Source: an uncultured Polaribacter sp. (GTDB lineage: Bacteria; Bacteroidota; Bacteroidia; Flavobacteriales; Flavobacteriaceae). From it: a DNA stretch of 64,000 bases. The notes under the pieces were generated by a model. The model had not been told where the DNA came from. It saw only the letters and a list, made by a program, of their open reading frames with translations, and made no database searches. This document shows positions 44,588 to 52,899 of this stretch, one piece after another (position 1 is the first letter of the stretch; each line of letters begins with the position of its first letter). A program made the translations under genes and the position numbers. The stretch covers positions 62,001 through 126,000 of the forward strand of contig NZ_CANMUE010000009.1 in NCBI RefSeq assembly GCF_947500975.1. The letters run 5' to 3'.

Positions 44588-45928
44588 ATGATGAACTGGG
44601 AACAACTTCTTTCTTTAAAACGATTTGGCGATACTCAAAAACGTCCAAGAGCACAACAAGACGAAACACGTTTAGGTTTTGAGGTAGATTTTGATAGAAT
44701 TATATTTTCATCAGCATTTAGGAGTTTACAAGACAAAACACAGGTAATTCCGTTATCGGAAACCGATTTTGTACACACACGTTTAACGCATAGTTTAGAG
44801 GTTTCTGTGGTGGGTAGAACTTTGGGTAGAAGAGTAGGAAAGGTGTTATTAGAACGTCATCCAAACTTGGTAAATTTAGGTTATACTTTTAATGATTTTG
44901 GTGCTATTGTTGCTGCAGCTTCTGTAACGCATGATATTGGAAATCCTCCTTTTGGTCATTCCGGAGAAAAAGCAATTGGCGAGTATTTTAAAACTGGAAA
45001 AGGAGTAAAGTACAAAGATCAATTATCTGCAAAAGAGTATCAAGATATTATCGATTTTGAAGGAAATGCAAACGGATTTAAAATATTAACAGAATCTAGA
45101 GAAGGTATTTCTGGAGGTTTGCGTTTAAGTTATGCAACTTTGGGAGCGTTTATAAAGTATCCAAAAGAGAGTTTACCTAAAAAACCAACCAATCATATTG
45201 CAGATAAAAAATACGGCTTTTTTCAATCAGAAAAAACAGCTTTTTTAGATGTTGTAGAAGATTTAGGGTTGCTACAAAAATCATCAAAAGCTATTTCTTT
45301 TTATAGACATCCGCTTGCATATTTAGTTGAAGCAGCAGATGATATTTGTTACACAATTATAGATTTTGAAGACGGAATTAATCTTGGTCTAATCGATGAA
45401 GAATTTGCTTTAGAATACATGATTAAGTTAGTGAAAGACACTATTGATAGCAAAAAATACCATTCTTTACAACACAAAAAAGACAGAGTAAGTTATTTAA
45501 GAGCTTTGGCGATTGGTGTATTAATTAATGAAGCTGTAGCTATATTTTTAGCAAATGAAGAAGCTATTTTAAATGGAACTTTTGAGAAATCTTTACTAGA
45601 TAAATGTAAATACGAAGCGCAAATTAATGATATCATTAAAATTAGTGTTTCTAAAATTTATAAAAGCAAAGAAGTTGTAGAAAAAGAAGTTGCTGGCTAC
45701 AGAATTATTGCTGATTTATTAGATGTTTTTGTAACGGCGTTAAATAATAAATTTGATGGTAATCAATCTAATTATGATAAGCTAGTTTTGAATTTACTAC
45801 CAGAAGAATATCAAATAGAAGATGATAGTTTATACCGTAGAATTATGCTTATTTGCAGCTATGTTTCTGGTATGTCTGATAGTTACGCAATAAGAATGCA
45901 TAAAAAATTAACAGGAAATATTATTTAG
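44588..45928 (+). CDS. dgt: Deoxyguanosinetriphosphate triphosphohydrolase (dNTPase)
   Basis: This 446-residue HD-superfamily enzyme has HTRLTHSLEVS, the metal-binding VTHDIGNPPFGHSGE, and YLVEAADDICYTIIDFEDG, the expected Dgt/SAMHD1-like motifs. It splits dNTPs to nucleosides and triphosphate. Two adjacent ATG codons (44588 and 44591) are possible starts. It lies just after nrdBA, behind a terminator. The pair therefore makes and removes dNTPs from one locus. Its last 21 bases overlap the end of the convergent dxs gene. Confidence 0.93.
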   Translation: MMNWEQLLSLKRFGDTQKRPRAQQDETRLGFEVDFDRIIFSSAFRSLQDKTQVIPLSETDFVHTRLTHSLEVSVVGRTLGRRVGKVLLERHPNLVNLGYTFNDFGAIVAAASVTHDIGNPPFGHSGEKAIGEYFKTGKGVKYKDQLSAKEYQDIIDFEGNANGFKILTESREGISGGLRLSYATLGAFIKYPKESLPKKPTNHIADKKYGFFQSEKTAFLDVVEDLGLLQKSSKAISFYRHPLAYLVEAADDICYTIIDFEDGINLGLIDEEFALEYMIKLVKDTIDSKKYHSLQHKKDRVSYLRALAIGVLINEAVAIFLANEEAILNGTFEKSLLDKCKYEAQINDIIKISVSKIYKSKEVVEKEVAGYRIIADLLDVFVTALNNKFDGNQSNYDKLVLNLLPEEYQIEDDSLYRRIMLICSYVSGMSDSYAIRMHKKLTGNII

Positions 45929-47680
45929 AAATTTATAAATAGATTGGGTATCTAAACCAATTTTGTGCTGTAATTTTAGCACACTTCCATGAGCTATAAA
46001 TTCATCAGGAATTCCTAACGTTTTAACGCTTTTTTTATACTTATTTTGGGATGCAAATTCTAAAATAGCAGAACCAAATCCGCCTTTTATAGTACCATCT
46101 TCAATAGTGATTATTGTTTTATATTCCTTAAAAATTTGATGCAATAGTTTTTCATCTAAAGGTTTTACAAAACGCATATCATAATGAGAAATGGCATCTT
46201 TTTTTTCTGATAAATGAATTGCATTAGAAATAGTATCAGCAATTGTTCCAATAGATAAAATGGCAATATTTTTTCCTTTTTGTAAGCAAGTTCCTTTCCC
46301 AATTTCAATTGCTTTAAAAGGTTGTATCCAATTAATTATACTGCCGTTTCCACGAGGATAACGAATTGCAATAGGGTTTTTCAACCCTAATTGAGCAGTA
46401 TATAATATGTTGCGTAATTCAATTTCGTTTCTTGGTGCAAAAATTATTAAATTAGGAATACATCTTAAATAGGCTATATCAAAAACACCATGATGTGTTG
46501 CGCCATCTTCTCCCACCAAACCAGCTCTATCAATACAAAAAATTACAGGTAAATTTTGCAGAGCAACATCATGAATTATTTGATCGTAAGCACGTTGTAA
46601 AAAAGTGGAATAAATATTACAAAACGGAACTAATCCTTGAGTGGCCATACCTGCCGCCAAAGTAACAGCATGTTGTTCTGCAATTCCTACATCAAAAGTT
46701 CTTTTAGGGAATTCTTGCATCATATATTTTAACGAACTTCCTGTTAACATTGCAGGTGTAATTCCTACAATTTTATCGTTCTGTTTTGCTAATTCTACAA
46801 TCGTTTTTCCAAAAACATCTTGATATTTTGTGTATTTATTTTCTTCTTTTTTAATGCGTTCTCCAGAGATTTTATCAAATTTACCTGGTGCATGATAAGT
46901 TACTTGATCTTCTTCAGCTTTTTGTAAACCTTTTCCTTTTGTAGTAATAACATGCAAAAATTTAGGGCCTTTTACAGATTTTAACCTACTTAATTCTGAT
47001 AAAATTTTTGGTAAATCATGACCATCAATTGGACCCGAATAATCAAAATTTAAAGCTTTTATAATATTGTTTTGAGCAGCGAGCCTTTTGTTACTTTTTA
47101 CTTTGGTTAAATACTCTTTTAATGCACCAACAGAAGGGTCAATTCCAATAGCATTATCATTTAAAATAATGAGTAAATTTGCGTCAGAAACACCCGCGTG
47201 ATTCAAGGCTTCAAAAGCCATTCCGCTTGCAATAGAGGCATCACCAATAACAGCAATATGGTGTTTTGTTGTTTCATCTTTTAAGTTAGATGCAATTGCC
47301 ATTCCTAAAGCTGCAGAAATAGAAGTTGAAGAATGGCCAACACCAAAAGCATCAAATTCACTTTCTTTTCTGGATGGAAAACCAGCAATTCCGCCAAATT
47401 GTCTATTGGTGTGAAAAATGTTTTTTCTGCCTGTTAAAATTTTATGACCGTAAGCTTGATGTCCAACATCCCAAACTAATAAATCATTGGGTGTGTCAAA
47501 TAAATAATGCAATGCAATAGTTAGTTCTACAACACCTAAACTTGCGCCTAAATGACCTTCTTTTACGGCAACAATATCAATAATAAATGCGCGCAATTCT
47601 TTTGCTAATTTCGGCAATTGTTCTGGATTTAATTTTCTTAAATCTGAAGGGTTTGATATGTTGTCTAACAAATTTTTCAT
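45908..47680 (-). CDS. dxs: 1-deoxy-D-xylulose-5-phosphate synthase
   Basis: This 590-residue thiamine-diphosphate enzyme has VKEGHLGASLGVVELTIAL, DVGHQAYGHKILTGR, and the TPP/Mg site IGDASIASGMAFEAL to LNDNAIGID (GDA here in place of the usual GDG). The transketolase middle domain (DVGIAEQHAVTLAAGMA) and C-terminal domain follow. It makes the first intermediate of the MEP isoprenoid route from pyruvate and glyceraldehyde 3-phosphate. I chose the ATG at 47680 because a -7 box at 47688-47695 lies immediately upstream, inside the longer frame. It overlaps dgt tail-to-tail by 21 bases. Confidence 0.94.
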   Translation of the reverse strand: MKNLLDNISNPSDLRKLNPEQLPKLAKELRAFIIDIVAVKEGHLGASLGVVELTIALHYLFDTPNDLLVWDVGHQAYGHKILTGRKNIFHTNRQFGGIAGFPSRKESEFDAFGVGHSSTSISAALGMAIASNLKDETTKHHIAVIGDASIASGMAFEALNHAGVSDANLLIILNDNAIGIDPSVGALKEYLTKVKSNKRLAAQNNIIKALNFDYSGPIDGHDLPKILSELSRLKSVKGPKFLHVITTKGKGLQKAEEDQVTYHAPGKFDKISGERIKKEENKYTKYQDVFGKTIVELAKQNDKIVGITPAMLTGSSLKYMMQEFPKRTFDVGIAEQHAVTLAAGMATQGLVPFCNIYSTFLQRAYDQIIHDVALQNLPVIFCIDRAGLVGEDGATHHGVFDIAYLRCIPNLIIFAPRNEIELRNILYTAQLGLKNPIAIRYPRGNGSIINWIQPFKAIEIGKGTCLQKGKNIAILSIGTIADTISNAIHLSEKKDAISHYDMRFVKPLDEKLLHQIFKEYKTIITIEDGTIKGGFGSAILEFASQNKYKKSVKTLGIPDEFIAHGSVLKLQHKIGLDTQSIYKFLNNISC

Positions 47681-47687
47681 GTCTTTG

Positions 47688-47695
47688 CAAAAATA
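47688..47695 (-). promoter_or_regulatory. -7 promoter element for dxs, almost touching the start codon
   Basis: The minus-strand TATTTTTG ends 7 bases before the ATG at 47680. Transcription would begin only about 3-5 bases before the gene, giving an almost leaderless message. Confidence 0.5.
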
Positions 47696-47762
47696 CAATA
47701 TAACTTTTTGTGTCCGTAAAATGAACAGGTAATAAATACAAAATTATCGTAAATATTTTACT

Positions 47763-47770
47763 TAATTTTG
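47763..47770 (+). promoter_or_regulatory. -7 promoter element for tadA
   Basis: TAATTTTG lies 19 bases before the tadA start at 47790. Confidence 0.5.
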
Positions 47771-47789
47771 ACATTTATAATCAACATAT

Positions 47790-48239
47790 ATGATTCAACC
47801 TTTCGATGATACCTATTTTATGAAAAAAGCTTTAGAAGAAGCTGAAACAGCTTTTTTTAAAGGAGAGGTTCCTGTGGGAGCAATTATTGTATTTAAAGAT
47901 CAAATAATTGCAAGAGCACATAATTTAACAGAAACTTTAAATGATGTAACTGCACATGCAGAAATGCAAGCTTTTACTGCTGCTGCCGATTTTTTAGGCG
48001 GAAAATATTTAAAAGAATGTGTTTTGTATGTAACGCTTGAGCCTTGCCAAATGTGTGCAGGCGCAAGTTATTGGACGCAATTGGGTAAGATAGTTTATGG
48101 AGCAACTGAGCTAGAAAGAGGTTTTGTAAATTTAAAAACTACTTTGCATCCAAAGACAAAAGTAGTTTCTGGGATTTTAGAAAACGAGTGTTCTCAAATC
48201 TTAAAACGTTTTTTTATTGAAAAACGTAATTTGAATTAA
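47790..48239 (+). CDS. tadA: tRNA-specific adenosine deaminase-type nucleoside deaminase
   Basis: This 149-residue cytidine-deaminase-fold protein has the zinc-site motifs TAHAEMQAF (HAE) and EPCQMCAGAS (PCxxC). Its ALEEAETAFFKGEVPVGAII start is typical of TadA, which makes inosine at the wobble position of tRNA-Arg(ACG). A guanine deaminase of similar size is the alternative, but the PVGAIIVFKDQIIARAHN stretch favours TadA. It stands alone between divergent dxs and a convergent gene. Confidence 0.88.
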   Translation: MIQPFDDTYFMKKALEEAETAFFKGEVPVGAIIVFKDQIIARAHNLTETLNDVTAHAEMQAFTAAADFLGGKYLKECVLYVTLEPCQMCAGASYWTQLGKIVYGATELERGFVNLKTTLHPKTKVVSGILENECSQILKRFFIEKRNLN

Positions 48240-48273
48240 ATTTCTGCTAAGACTTTACTTCACGTTTTTAATA

Positions 48274-48327
48274 TTTTGCTTAAAAGAATAATAAAATATT
48301 AAAGAGTGATAACTATTTTAAGCAAAA
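48274..48327. repeat. Twelve-base perfect inverted repeat
   Basis: TTTTGCTTAAAA at 48274-48285 is repeated in reverse complement, TTTTAAGCAAAA, at 48316-48327 with a 30-base spacer. Its right end runs into the bidirectional terminator downstream of tadA. Confidence 0.6.
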
Positions 48328-48357
48328 AAATCAGTACTAAAAAATACCGATTTTTTT
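48324..48357. terminator. Bidirectional terminator between tadA and the Bax-inhibitor-like gene
   Basis: AAAAATC-A-GTA pairs with TAC-C-GATTTTT (one mismatch), with an A-rich loop and A/T tracts on both sides, between two convergent genes. Confidence 0.6.
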
Positions 48358-48378
48358 AAATTTATATAAACTTAAATT

Positions 48379-49080
48379 TTAATCTCTAGACATAAATATC
48401 TGTAAAACATACCAAAAAAGTAACATTAAAGAAGCAAATAAACCTAAAGAAGCTGGTATGTAATCTTCTGTTCCGTATTTATTTACAAGGTTAGAGGTTT
48501 GATATAAAATAGAGCCTCCAGCTAATAAACACATTGCTACAGAAAACCATAAACCTAAATTAAAACCAAATAAAGTTCCTGCAATTATTAAACCGATTGC
48601 AATAAAAAAGCCAACAGTTAAACCAGCTTTTAAGAAAGAAAAATCTTTTTTAGTAATAAATACAATTGCCGAAATACCAACAAATAAAGCCAAAGTAACA
48701 ATTGCTGCTTGTTGTACTAAATCTGCACTTTCTGTATAATAAATAGCAATATATAAAAGTGGAATAAAGATAATTGCTTGTGCAAAAGTATATAATGCAT
48801 AAGCCATATATTGTATGTTTTTATCAGCAGTTTTTAAAACCGTACTTTCTGCATAATTTGTAACAAGCATAAAACCACCTAACATTACAAGCCATCTCCA
48901 ACCTTCTGTCATAGACATCATAAAGTTTACAATTGCATCACTTTGTAATAATAAATATTCAAAGAGTACAAATAATAAAACACCACCAGCAACATGTGCA
49001 TATGTTTTTTTATAAAATTCAACACGAACTTGATCTGTAGATTCAATTAATAAGGTTTTGTTTTCGAAAGTGTTTTCCAT
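48379..49080 (-). CDS. Bax inhibitor-1/YccA family membrane protein
   Basis: This 233-residue protein has seven membrane helices after a short soluble start (STDQVRVEFYKKTYAHVAGG). It has the family pattern of closely spaced helices, with SADLVQQAAIVTLALFVGISA in the middle and a C-terminal FWYVLQIFMSRD. Homologues include E. coli YccA, which moderates FtsH, and the calcium-leak channel BsYetJ. The precise role here is unknown. It is separate from the umu genes upstream, with a 58-base gap. Confidence 0.88.
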   Translation of the reverse strand: MENTFENKTLLIESTDQVRVEFYKKTYAHVAGGVLLFVLFEYLLLQSDAIVNFMMSMTEGWRWLVMLGGFMLVTNYAESTVLKTADKNIQYMAYALYTFAQAIIFIPLLYIAIYYTESADLVQQAAIVTLALFVGISAIVFITKKDFSFLKAGLTVGFFIAIGLIIAGTLFGFNLGLWFSVAMCLLAGGSILYQTSNLVNKYGTEDYIPASLGLFASLMLLFWYVLQIFMSRD

Positions 49081-49138
49081 AGTTTTTTGTTTTTTATGTT
49101 TAACTGATTTTACAAAATAGTTTCAGTATATCGTAAAA

Positions 49139-49573
49139 TTATACTCTTTTAATCACGCTAGTTACAATTCCCCAAATAACAAAATCATTATCTTCAGTGA
49201 TATTTATAATAGGATAATTAGGGTTTTCTGGCTGTAACCAAACTTCATTTTTTTCTACGCGCAAACGTTTTACAGTAAATTCACCATCTAAAAAGCAAAC
49301 AGCAATTTTATTGTTTACGGGTTCTAAACTTCTATCAATTACCAATAAATCATTATCGTCTAAACCAGCATTAATCATAGATTGCCCTTTTACTTTGGCA
49401 AAAAAAGTAGCGTCTTTGTTGTGTATTAATTCGTCATCTAAAGAAATTCTTGTTTCTCTAAAATCGTCTGCAGGAGAAGGAAAACCAGCAGAAATACCAA
49501 CATCAACAAATACAGCACCATTTCCAGAAGATGCTTTTGGGGTAAAAAAAGTAAGTGTTTTAGAAGTTTCCAT
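49139..49573 (-). CDS. umuD: UmuD-like autoproteolytic subunit of DNA polymerase V
   Basis: This 144-residue S24-family protein has the self-cleavage site Ala29-Gly30 in SAGFPSPADD, the catalytic Ser65 in GQSM and Lys102 in FTVKRL. It lacks the DNA-binding domain of LexA. After RecA-stimulated cleavage, UmuD' joins UmuC to form the lesion-bypass polymerase. It follows a DUF2007 gene by 40 bases, and that in turn follows umuC, so the order is umuC-DUF2007-umuD, the reverse of E. coli. Confidence 0.93.
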   Translation of the reverse strand: METSKTLTFFTPKASSGNGAVFVDVGISAGFPSPADDFRETRISLDDELIHNKDATFFAKVKGQSMINAGLDDNDLLVIDRSLEPVNNKIAVCFLDGEFTVKRLRVEKNEVWLQPENPNYPIINITEDNDFVIWGIVTSVIKRV

Positions 49574-49613
49574 TAATGTGCAAATTATAACTTTTTTGTT
49601 TTAAAAACTAAGA

Positions 49614-49991
49614 TTAAAATATTGTTTTACAATCATTACAAATATGTTTTGTTTTTTCAAAAAAAGGAAATAACATATAAAATATATTTTTTCTTTGGAT
49701 AGGAGCAATTAAAATTCTACTAGAACTACAATTAACACAAATAATATCATTTTCATTTTTGTCTTTTTGATAAGTTCTAATTTCATTATAGATGTCAAAA
49801 GCTTTATGAAAATCATTTTTATGAACTAATAGTTTTACACCTCCAATAGCATTGCTAATTAAAGGATCTGAATCTATGGTTTTTTCATCCATTAACATTG
49901 TTTCAAAACCCTCAGCGTCTAACCTTGATTTTGTAACATGAGCTTCAGTTGAATATTCAAAAACTGCTAAAATCGTATAATTTTCATTCAT
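49614..49991 (-). CDS. DUF2007 protein with C-terminal zinc ribbon, inside the umu operon
   Basis: This 125-residue protein has an N-terminal DUF2007-like alpha/beta part (YTILAVFEYSTEAHVTKSRL, AIGGVKLLVHKNDFHKAFDI). A C-terminal part contains two CxxC pairs, CVNC and CNDC, about 35 residues apart, likely a zinc ribbon. DUF2007 proteins are described as putative signal-transducing or PII-like small proteins, with no firm function. It begins 11 bases after umuC and ends 40 bases before umuD. It is therefore co-expressed with both polymerase V parts and may work with them (inference). Confidence 0.78.
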   Translation of the reverse strand: MNENYTILAVFEYSTEAHVTKSRLDAEGFETMLMDEKTIDSDPLISNAIGGVKLLVHKNDFHKAFDIYNEIRTYQKDKNENDIICVNCSSSRILIAPIQRKNIFYMLFPFFEKTKHICNDCKTIF

Positions 49992-50002
49992 CTAAAGTTA
50001 TT

Positions 50003-51259
50003 TTACTTTACAACTAAAATATCATTAATATTGGTTGTAAATTTTGGAGATAATCGTTCTTGACGCATTTTCCAAGTACGTTTTAAATCTTGATTTGCCA
50101 ACTTGACTTTATCTGCTTTAAATTTACGGTTTAATTTATCAATAGTAGACATTAAAGGTTTGTGTTTTGGATTTTCACTTGAAAATAAATTCAATTGAAA
50201 ATTATTATTTGGCACTAAACCAGTAACAATTACACCTGCTCTTTTATATTTTATTCCACTTTTAAAAATAGATTTTACAGCGGATACAGCAGCATTAGCA
50301 ATCGTTAAAGTAGAATCTGTTGGGTAAGAAAAAGAAACAGTTATACTTTCTCTATGTTGTTGCATTTCTTTTTTATGGCGATCACTAGAAAGTTGAACGA
50401 TTAACATATGACAGCTCGATTCTTGATTTCGTAATTTTTCTGCACAACTTGCTGCAAACGTAGAAATACGTTCTTTAATGTTTTCAATATCAGAATACGT
50501 ATATTCAAAACTTCGAGTAGTTGCAATCATCTTTTTTGATGAAACTTCTTCTAACGGAATTTTAGAAATGCCTTGTAAATCTTTTTGTAAACGCCATTCT
50601 ACAATAGAAAATTCTTTTAAAATCCAATCGCTCGATAATTGTGTAAAATCGTACGCAGTTACACAACCTTTTGTTTGTAATCGCTTTTTTAAACGATTTC
50701 CAATACCCCAAACATTTCCAATTTTTGTCCATTTTAAAGCTTTAATTCTGTTTTCTTCACAATCAATAATGCAAATTCCTTTAGATTGTTTTAGGTTAGA
50801 GCGTGCAATTTTATTGGCAACTTTTGTCAATGCTTTTGTAGGTGCAATTCCTACGCAAGTTGGTATGCCTGTCCATTTTAAAATTCGACTTCTTATTTTG
50901 GTTGCATATTCAGTCAAATCATAATTTTGAAAACCTTTTAATTGTAAAAAAGATTCATCGATAGAATAGATTTCTATATCTGGTGAAAAACCTGCAAGAA
51001 TATTCATTACTCTTGCACTCATATCTCCATATAAAGGATAGTTGGAAGATAAAACGGTAATATTATTTGCTTTACAAAATTGATTCCACTTAAAAATTGG
51101 CGCACCAAAAGGGAGTTGTAATTTCTTGGCTTCATCGCTCATAGAAATTACACAACCATCATTATTACTCAAAATAGCAATTGGTTTTCCTTGTAAATTC
51201 GGATTAAAAACCCGTTCACAAGACGCATAAAAGTTATTACAATCTATAAGTGCAAACAT
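50003..51259 (-). CDS. umuC: UmuC-like Y-family DNA polymerase
   Basis: This 418-residue polymerase has the Y-family palm motifs: FALIDCNNFYASCERVFNP near the start with the steric-gate aromatic, NNDGCVISMSDEAK, and the catalytic YSIDESFLQL. The helix-hairpin-helix thumb (WGIGNRLKKRLQTKG) follows, then a little-finger domain. QLNLF near the C-terminus is a probable beta-clamp-binding peptide. It copies past DNA damage with UmuD'. It heads the umuC-DUF2007-umuD run. I see no LexA box, but the operator in this phylum is poorly known. Confidence 0.94.
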   Translation of the reverse strand: MFALIDCNNFYASCERVFNPNLQGKPIAILSNNDGCVISMSDEAKKLQLPFGAPIFKWNQFCKANNITVLSSNYPLYGDMSARVMNILAGFSPDIEIYSIDESFLQLKGFQNYDLTEYATKIRSRILKWTGIPTCVGIAPTKALTKVANKIARSNLKQSKGICIIDCEENRIKALKWTKIGNVWGIGNRLKKRLQTKGCVTAYDFTQLSSDWILKEFSIVEWRLQKDLQGISKIPLEEVSSKKMIATTRSFEYTYSDIENIKERISTFAASCAEKLRNQESSCHMLIVQLSSDRHKKEMQQHRESITVSFSYPTDSTLTIANAAVSAVKSIFKSGIKYKRAGVIVTGLVPNNNFQLNLFSSENPKHKPLMSTIDKLNRKFKADKVKLANQDLKRTWKMRQERLSPKFTTNINDILVVK

Positions 51260-51328
51260 GCTATAAAAGTATCAAAAAATAGCAGGCAAAATGAAGTTGT
51301 TAATATCTTAATCTGATAAAAAATAATT

Positions 51329-52831
51329 TTAAAGTTGATGAATAACGATATTATAAGCGCTTTTTAATTTTTTAATTACAATTGCTATTTCTTCGAGATC
51401 TAAATGCCCAAATCCAAAACGGATAGCACAGGTGTTTTTATCTTGATATAAAATGGTTTTTGGTAGAAATAAATCATTTTTTTCTGTTGCTTCTGCCAAT
51501 TTTACTAAAGATATATTTGATTGAAATTCTAACCAAATGGCTAATCCTCCAGACGGAACTTTCCATAGAGCAATTTCTGAAAAATATTCAGTTAAAAGTT
51601 CGCATAAATAATCGCGTCTTTGTTTATAGATGATAATATTTTTTTTCATAAGACGATAAATTTCACCTTCATGAATTAATTCAGAGAGCATTTGTTCTTG
51701 AATTAAATCTCCTTGTGTATCTAATAACTGTAAATAATTTGTTGCTTCAGAAATTAAATTTTCTGGTGCAATTACAAATCCTGTTTGAAAACTCGGAAAT
51801 AAAGATCGTCCTAATTTTCCTAAATAAATAACCATTCCATTAGCATCTGCACTTGCCATTGGCAACATTGCAGATCCTTCAAACTGAAAATCGTAATCGT
51901 AGTCATCTTCAATAATAGCAAATGAGTATTCTTTAGCAAGTTGCAACAATTCTAAACGGCGTTCTGCACTTAATGTTACCACTGTTGGGTAATCTCTATG
52001 GGCAGAAACATAAACACATCTGATACTTTTTTTTACAAAATGTTTTCTAATATAATCAACATCTAAACCATTTTTATCTACAGGAATTATTTTGATATTT
52101 GCACCTGCTTGTTGAAAAATCATATTAGATGCGTAGTTGCTTAAATGGCCAACTAATACAATGTCACTCTGTTTTATTAATAATTGAGATACGATGTACA
52201 AACTCATTTCTGTACTACGCGTATTTATTAAATTAGTGGGATTTATATGAAAACCTCTAGTTGCATTTAAATAATTACATAGTTGCGTTTGAAATAAAGA
52301 ATGTGAAGACTCATTGGGTCTATTCCATTTATTTACCAATGTTTTTCGTTTCATGGCAGCGCTGTACCATCTTGTAAATTCATGAACAGGATGCAATCGT
52401 AGGTCTGGTTTTCCGTCATTAATAGTGTACTTAGCATCTGTTAATTGCGTGGTTGATGCTAAATGAAATGATGTTTGAAAAGGAAACCCTGTTGTTTTAG
52501 AATAGGTGTATGCTTGATGTATTTTTTGAGAAGTTGCTTTTATTTTTGATGTTTGTTGTGTTGGATCTAAAACAAATGTGCCTTTATTGGGTATTATTTC
52601 TACCCAACCTTGAGAGGCTAACTCTTCATAGATAGCAACCGCTGTATTTCTGTGAATTTTTAATAATTGACTTAAAATTCGAGTTCCAGGCAGCATTGTG
52701 CTTTTGGTTAAATACCTACGTTGTATTGCATTTATAATTTGTTGCGCAACTTGTATGTATACAGGTTGAGATAGGTTTTTATCAAAATCTATTAATTGTT
52801 TAAATAAGGTATTAACCGGACTATCTTTCAT
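51329..52831 (-). CDS. MocR-family regulator (GntR helix-turn-helix plus aminotransferase-like domain)
   Basis: This 500-residue protein has a winged-helix domain (residues 20-90: YIQVAQQIINAIQRRYL, LLKIHRNTAVAIYEELASQG) and an aminotransferase class I fold (about 120-500). The pyridine-ring Asp of EDDYDYDF (Asp310) and Tyr311 are kept, as is the carboxylate-binding Arg in AIRFGFGHLD. Where MocR proteins have the PLP lysine (GTFSK-TLFP pattern), this one has GKLGR-SLFP: Arg342 replaces the lysine. It may bind PLP differently or not at all. It diverges from a TonB-dependent receptor across a 68-base gap with operator-like repeats. Confidence 0.88.
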   Translation of the reverse strand: MKDSPVNTLFKQLIDFDKNLSQPVYIQVAQQIINAIQRRYLTKSTMLPGTRILSQLLKIHRNTAVAIYEELASQGWVEIIPNKGTFVLDPTQQTSKIKATSQKIHQAYTYSKTTGFPFQTSFHLASTTQLTDAKYTINDGKPDLRLHPVHEFTRWYSAAMKRKTLVNKWNRPNESSHSLFQTQLCNYLNATRGFHINPTNLINTRSTEMSLYIVSQLLIKQSDIVLVGHLSNYASNMIFQQAGANIKIIPVDKNGLDVDYIRKHFVKKSIRCVYVSAHRDYPTVVTLSAERRLELLQLAKEYSFAIIEDDYDYDFQFEGSAMLPMASADANGMVIYLGKLGRSLFPSFQTGFVIAPENLISEATNYLQLLDTQGDLIQEQMLSELIHEGEIYRLMKKNIIIYKQRRDYLCELLTEYFSEIALWKVPSGGLAIWLEFQSNISLVKLAEATEKNDLFLPKTILYQDKNTCAIRFGFGHLDLEEIAIVIKKLKSAYNIVIHQL

Positions 52832-52860
52832 TTTAAAACTGGACTAGTTTAATCGTCCGG
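52816..52860. promoter_or_regulatory. Candidate MocR operator: three CYGGAC half-sites
   Basis: CCGGACTA at 52816-52823 and CTGGACTA at 52839-52846 are direct repeats 23 bases apart. CGTCCGG at 52854-52860 is an inverted third copy. Such GC-containing repeats are rare in this AT-rich stretch. They lie between mocR and the receptor gene, the first one inside the opening codons of mocR. MocR proteins bind spaced repeats, and the middle site resembles the PdxR motif I recall from Corynebacterium (AAAGTGG-W-CTA). Confidence 0.5.
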
Positions 52861-52868
52861 AAAGTTAC

Positions 52869-52876
52869 GACTTTTG
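52869..52876 (+). promoter_or_regulatory. Candidate -7 promoter element for the TonB-dependent receptor
   Basis: GACTTTTG matches seven of the eight positions of TAnnTTTG, 23 bases before the start at 52900. The operator-like repeats lie just upstream, over the expected -33 region. Confidence 0.35.
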
Positions 52877-52899
52877 AAGCGTTTTAAAATCAAAATAAA

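Noticed and set aside
45908..47680. GDA instead of GDG in the thiamine-diphosphate motif of dxs as a sign of inactivity
   Set aside because: The remaining TPP, His and transketolase motifs are intact, and the Asp that binds the metal is kept. The change looks tolerated.
47681..47698. Longer N-terminus for dxs
   Set aside because: The extension contains the promoter box, so it would not be transcribed from that promoter. The normal DXS N-terminus begins at the ATG at 47680.
50478..50924. 148-codon open frame on the plus strand
   Set aside because: It lies wholly inside umuC on the opposite strand, and umuC has all its family motifs. The antisense protein is Phe/Ser-rich with no recognisable domain.
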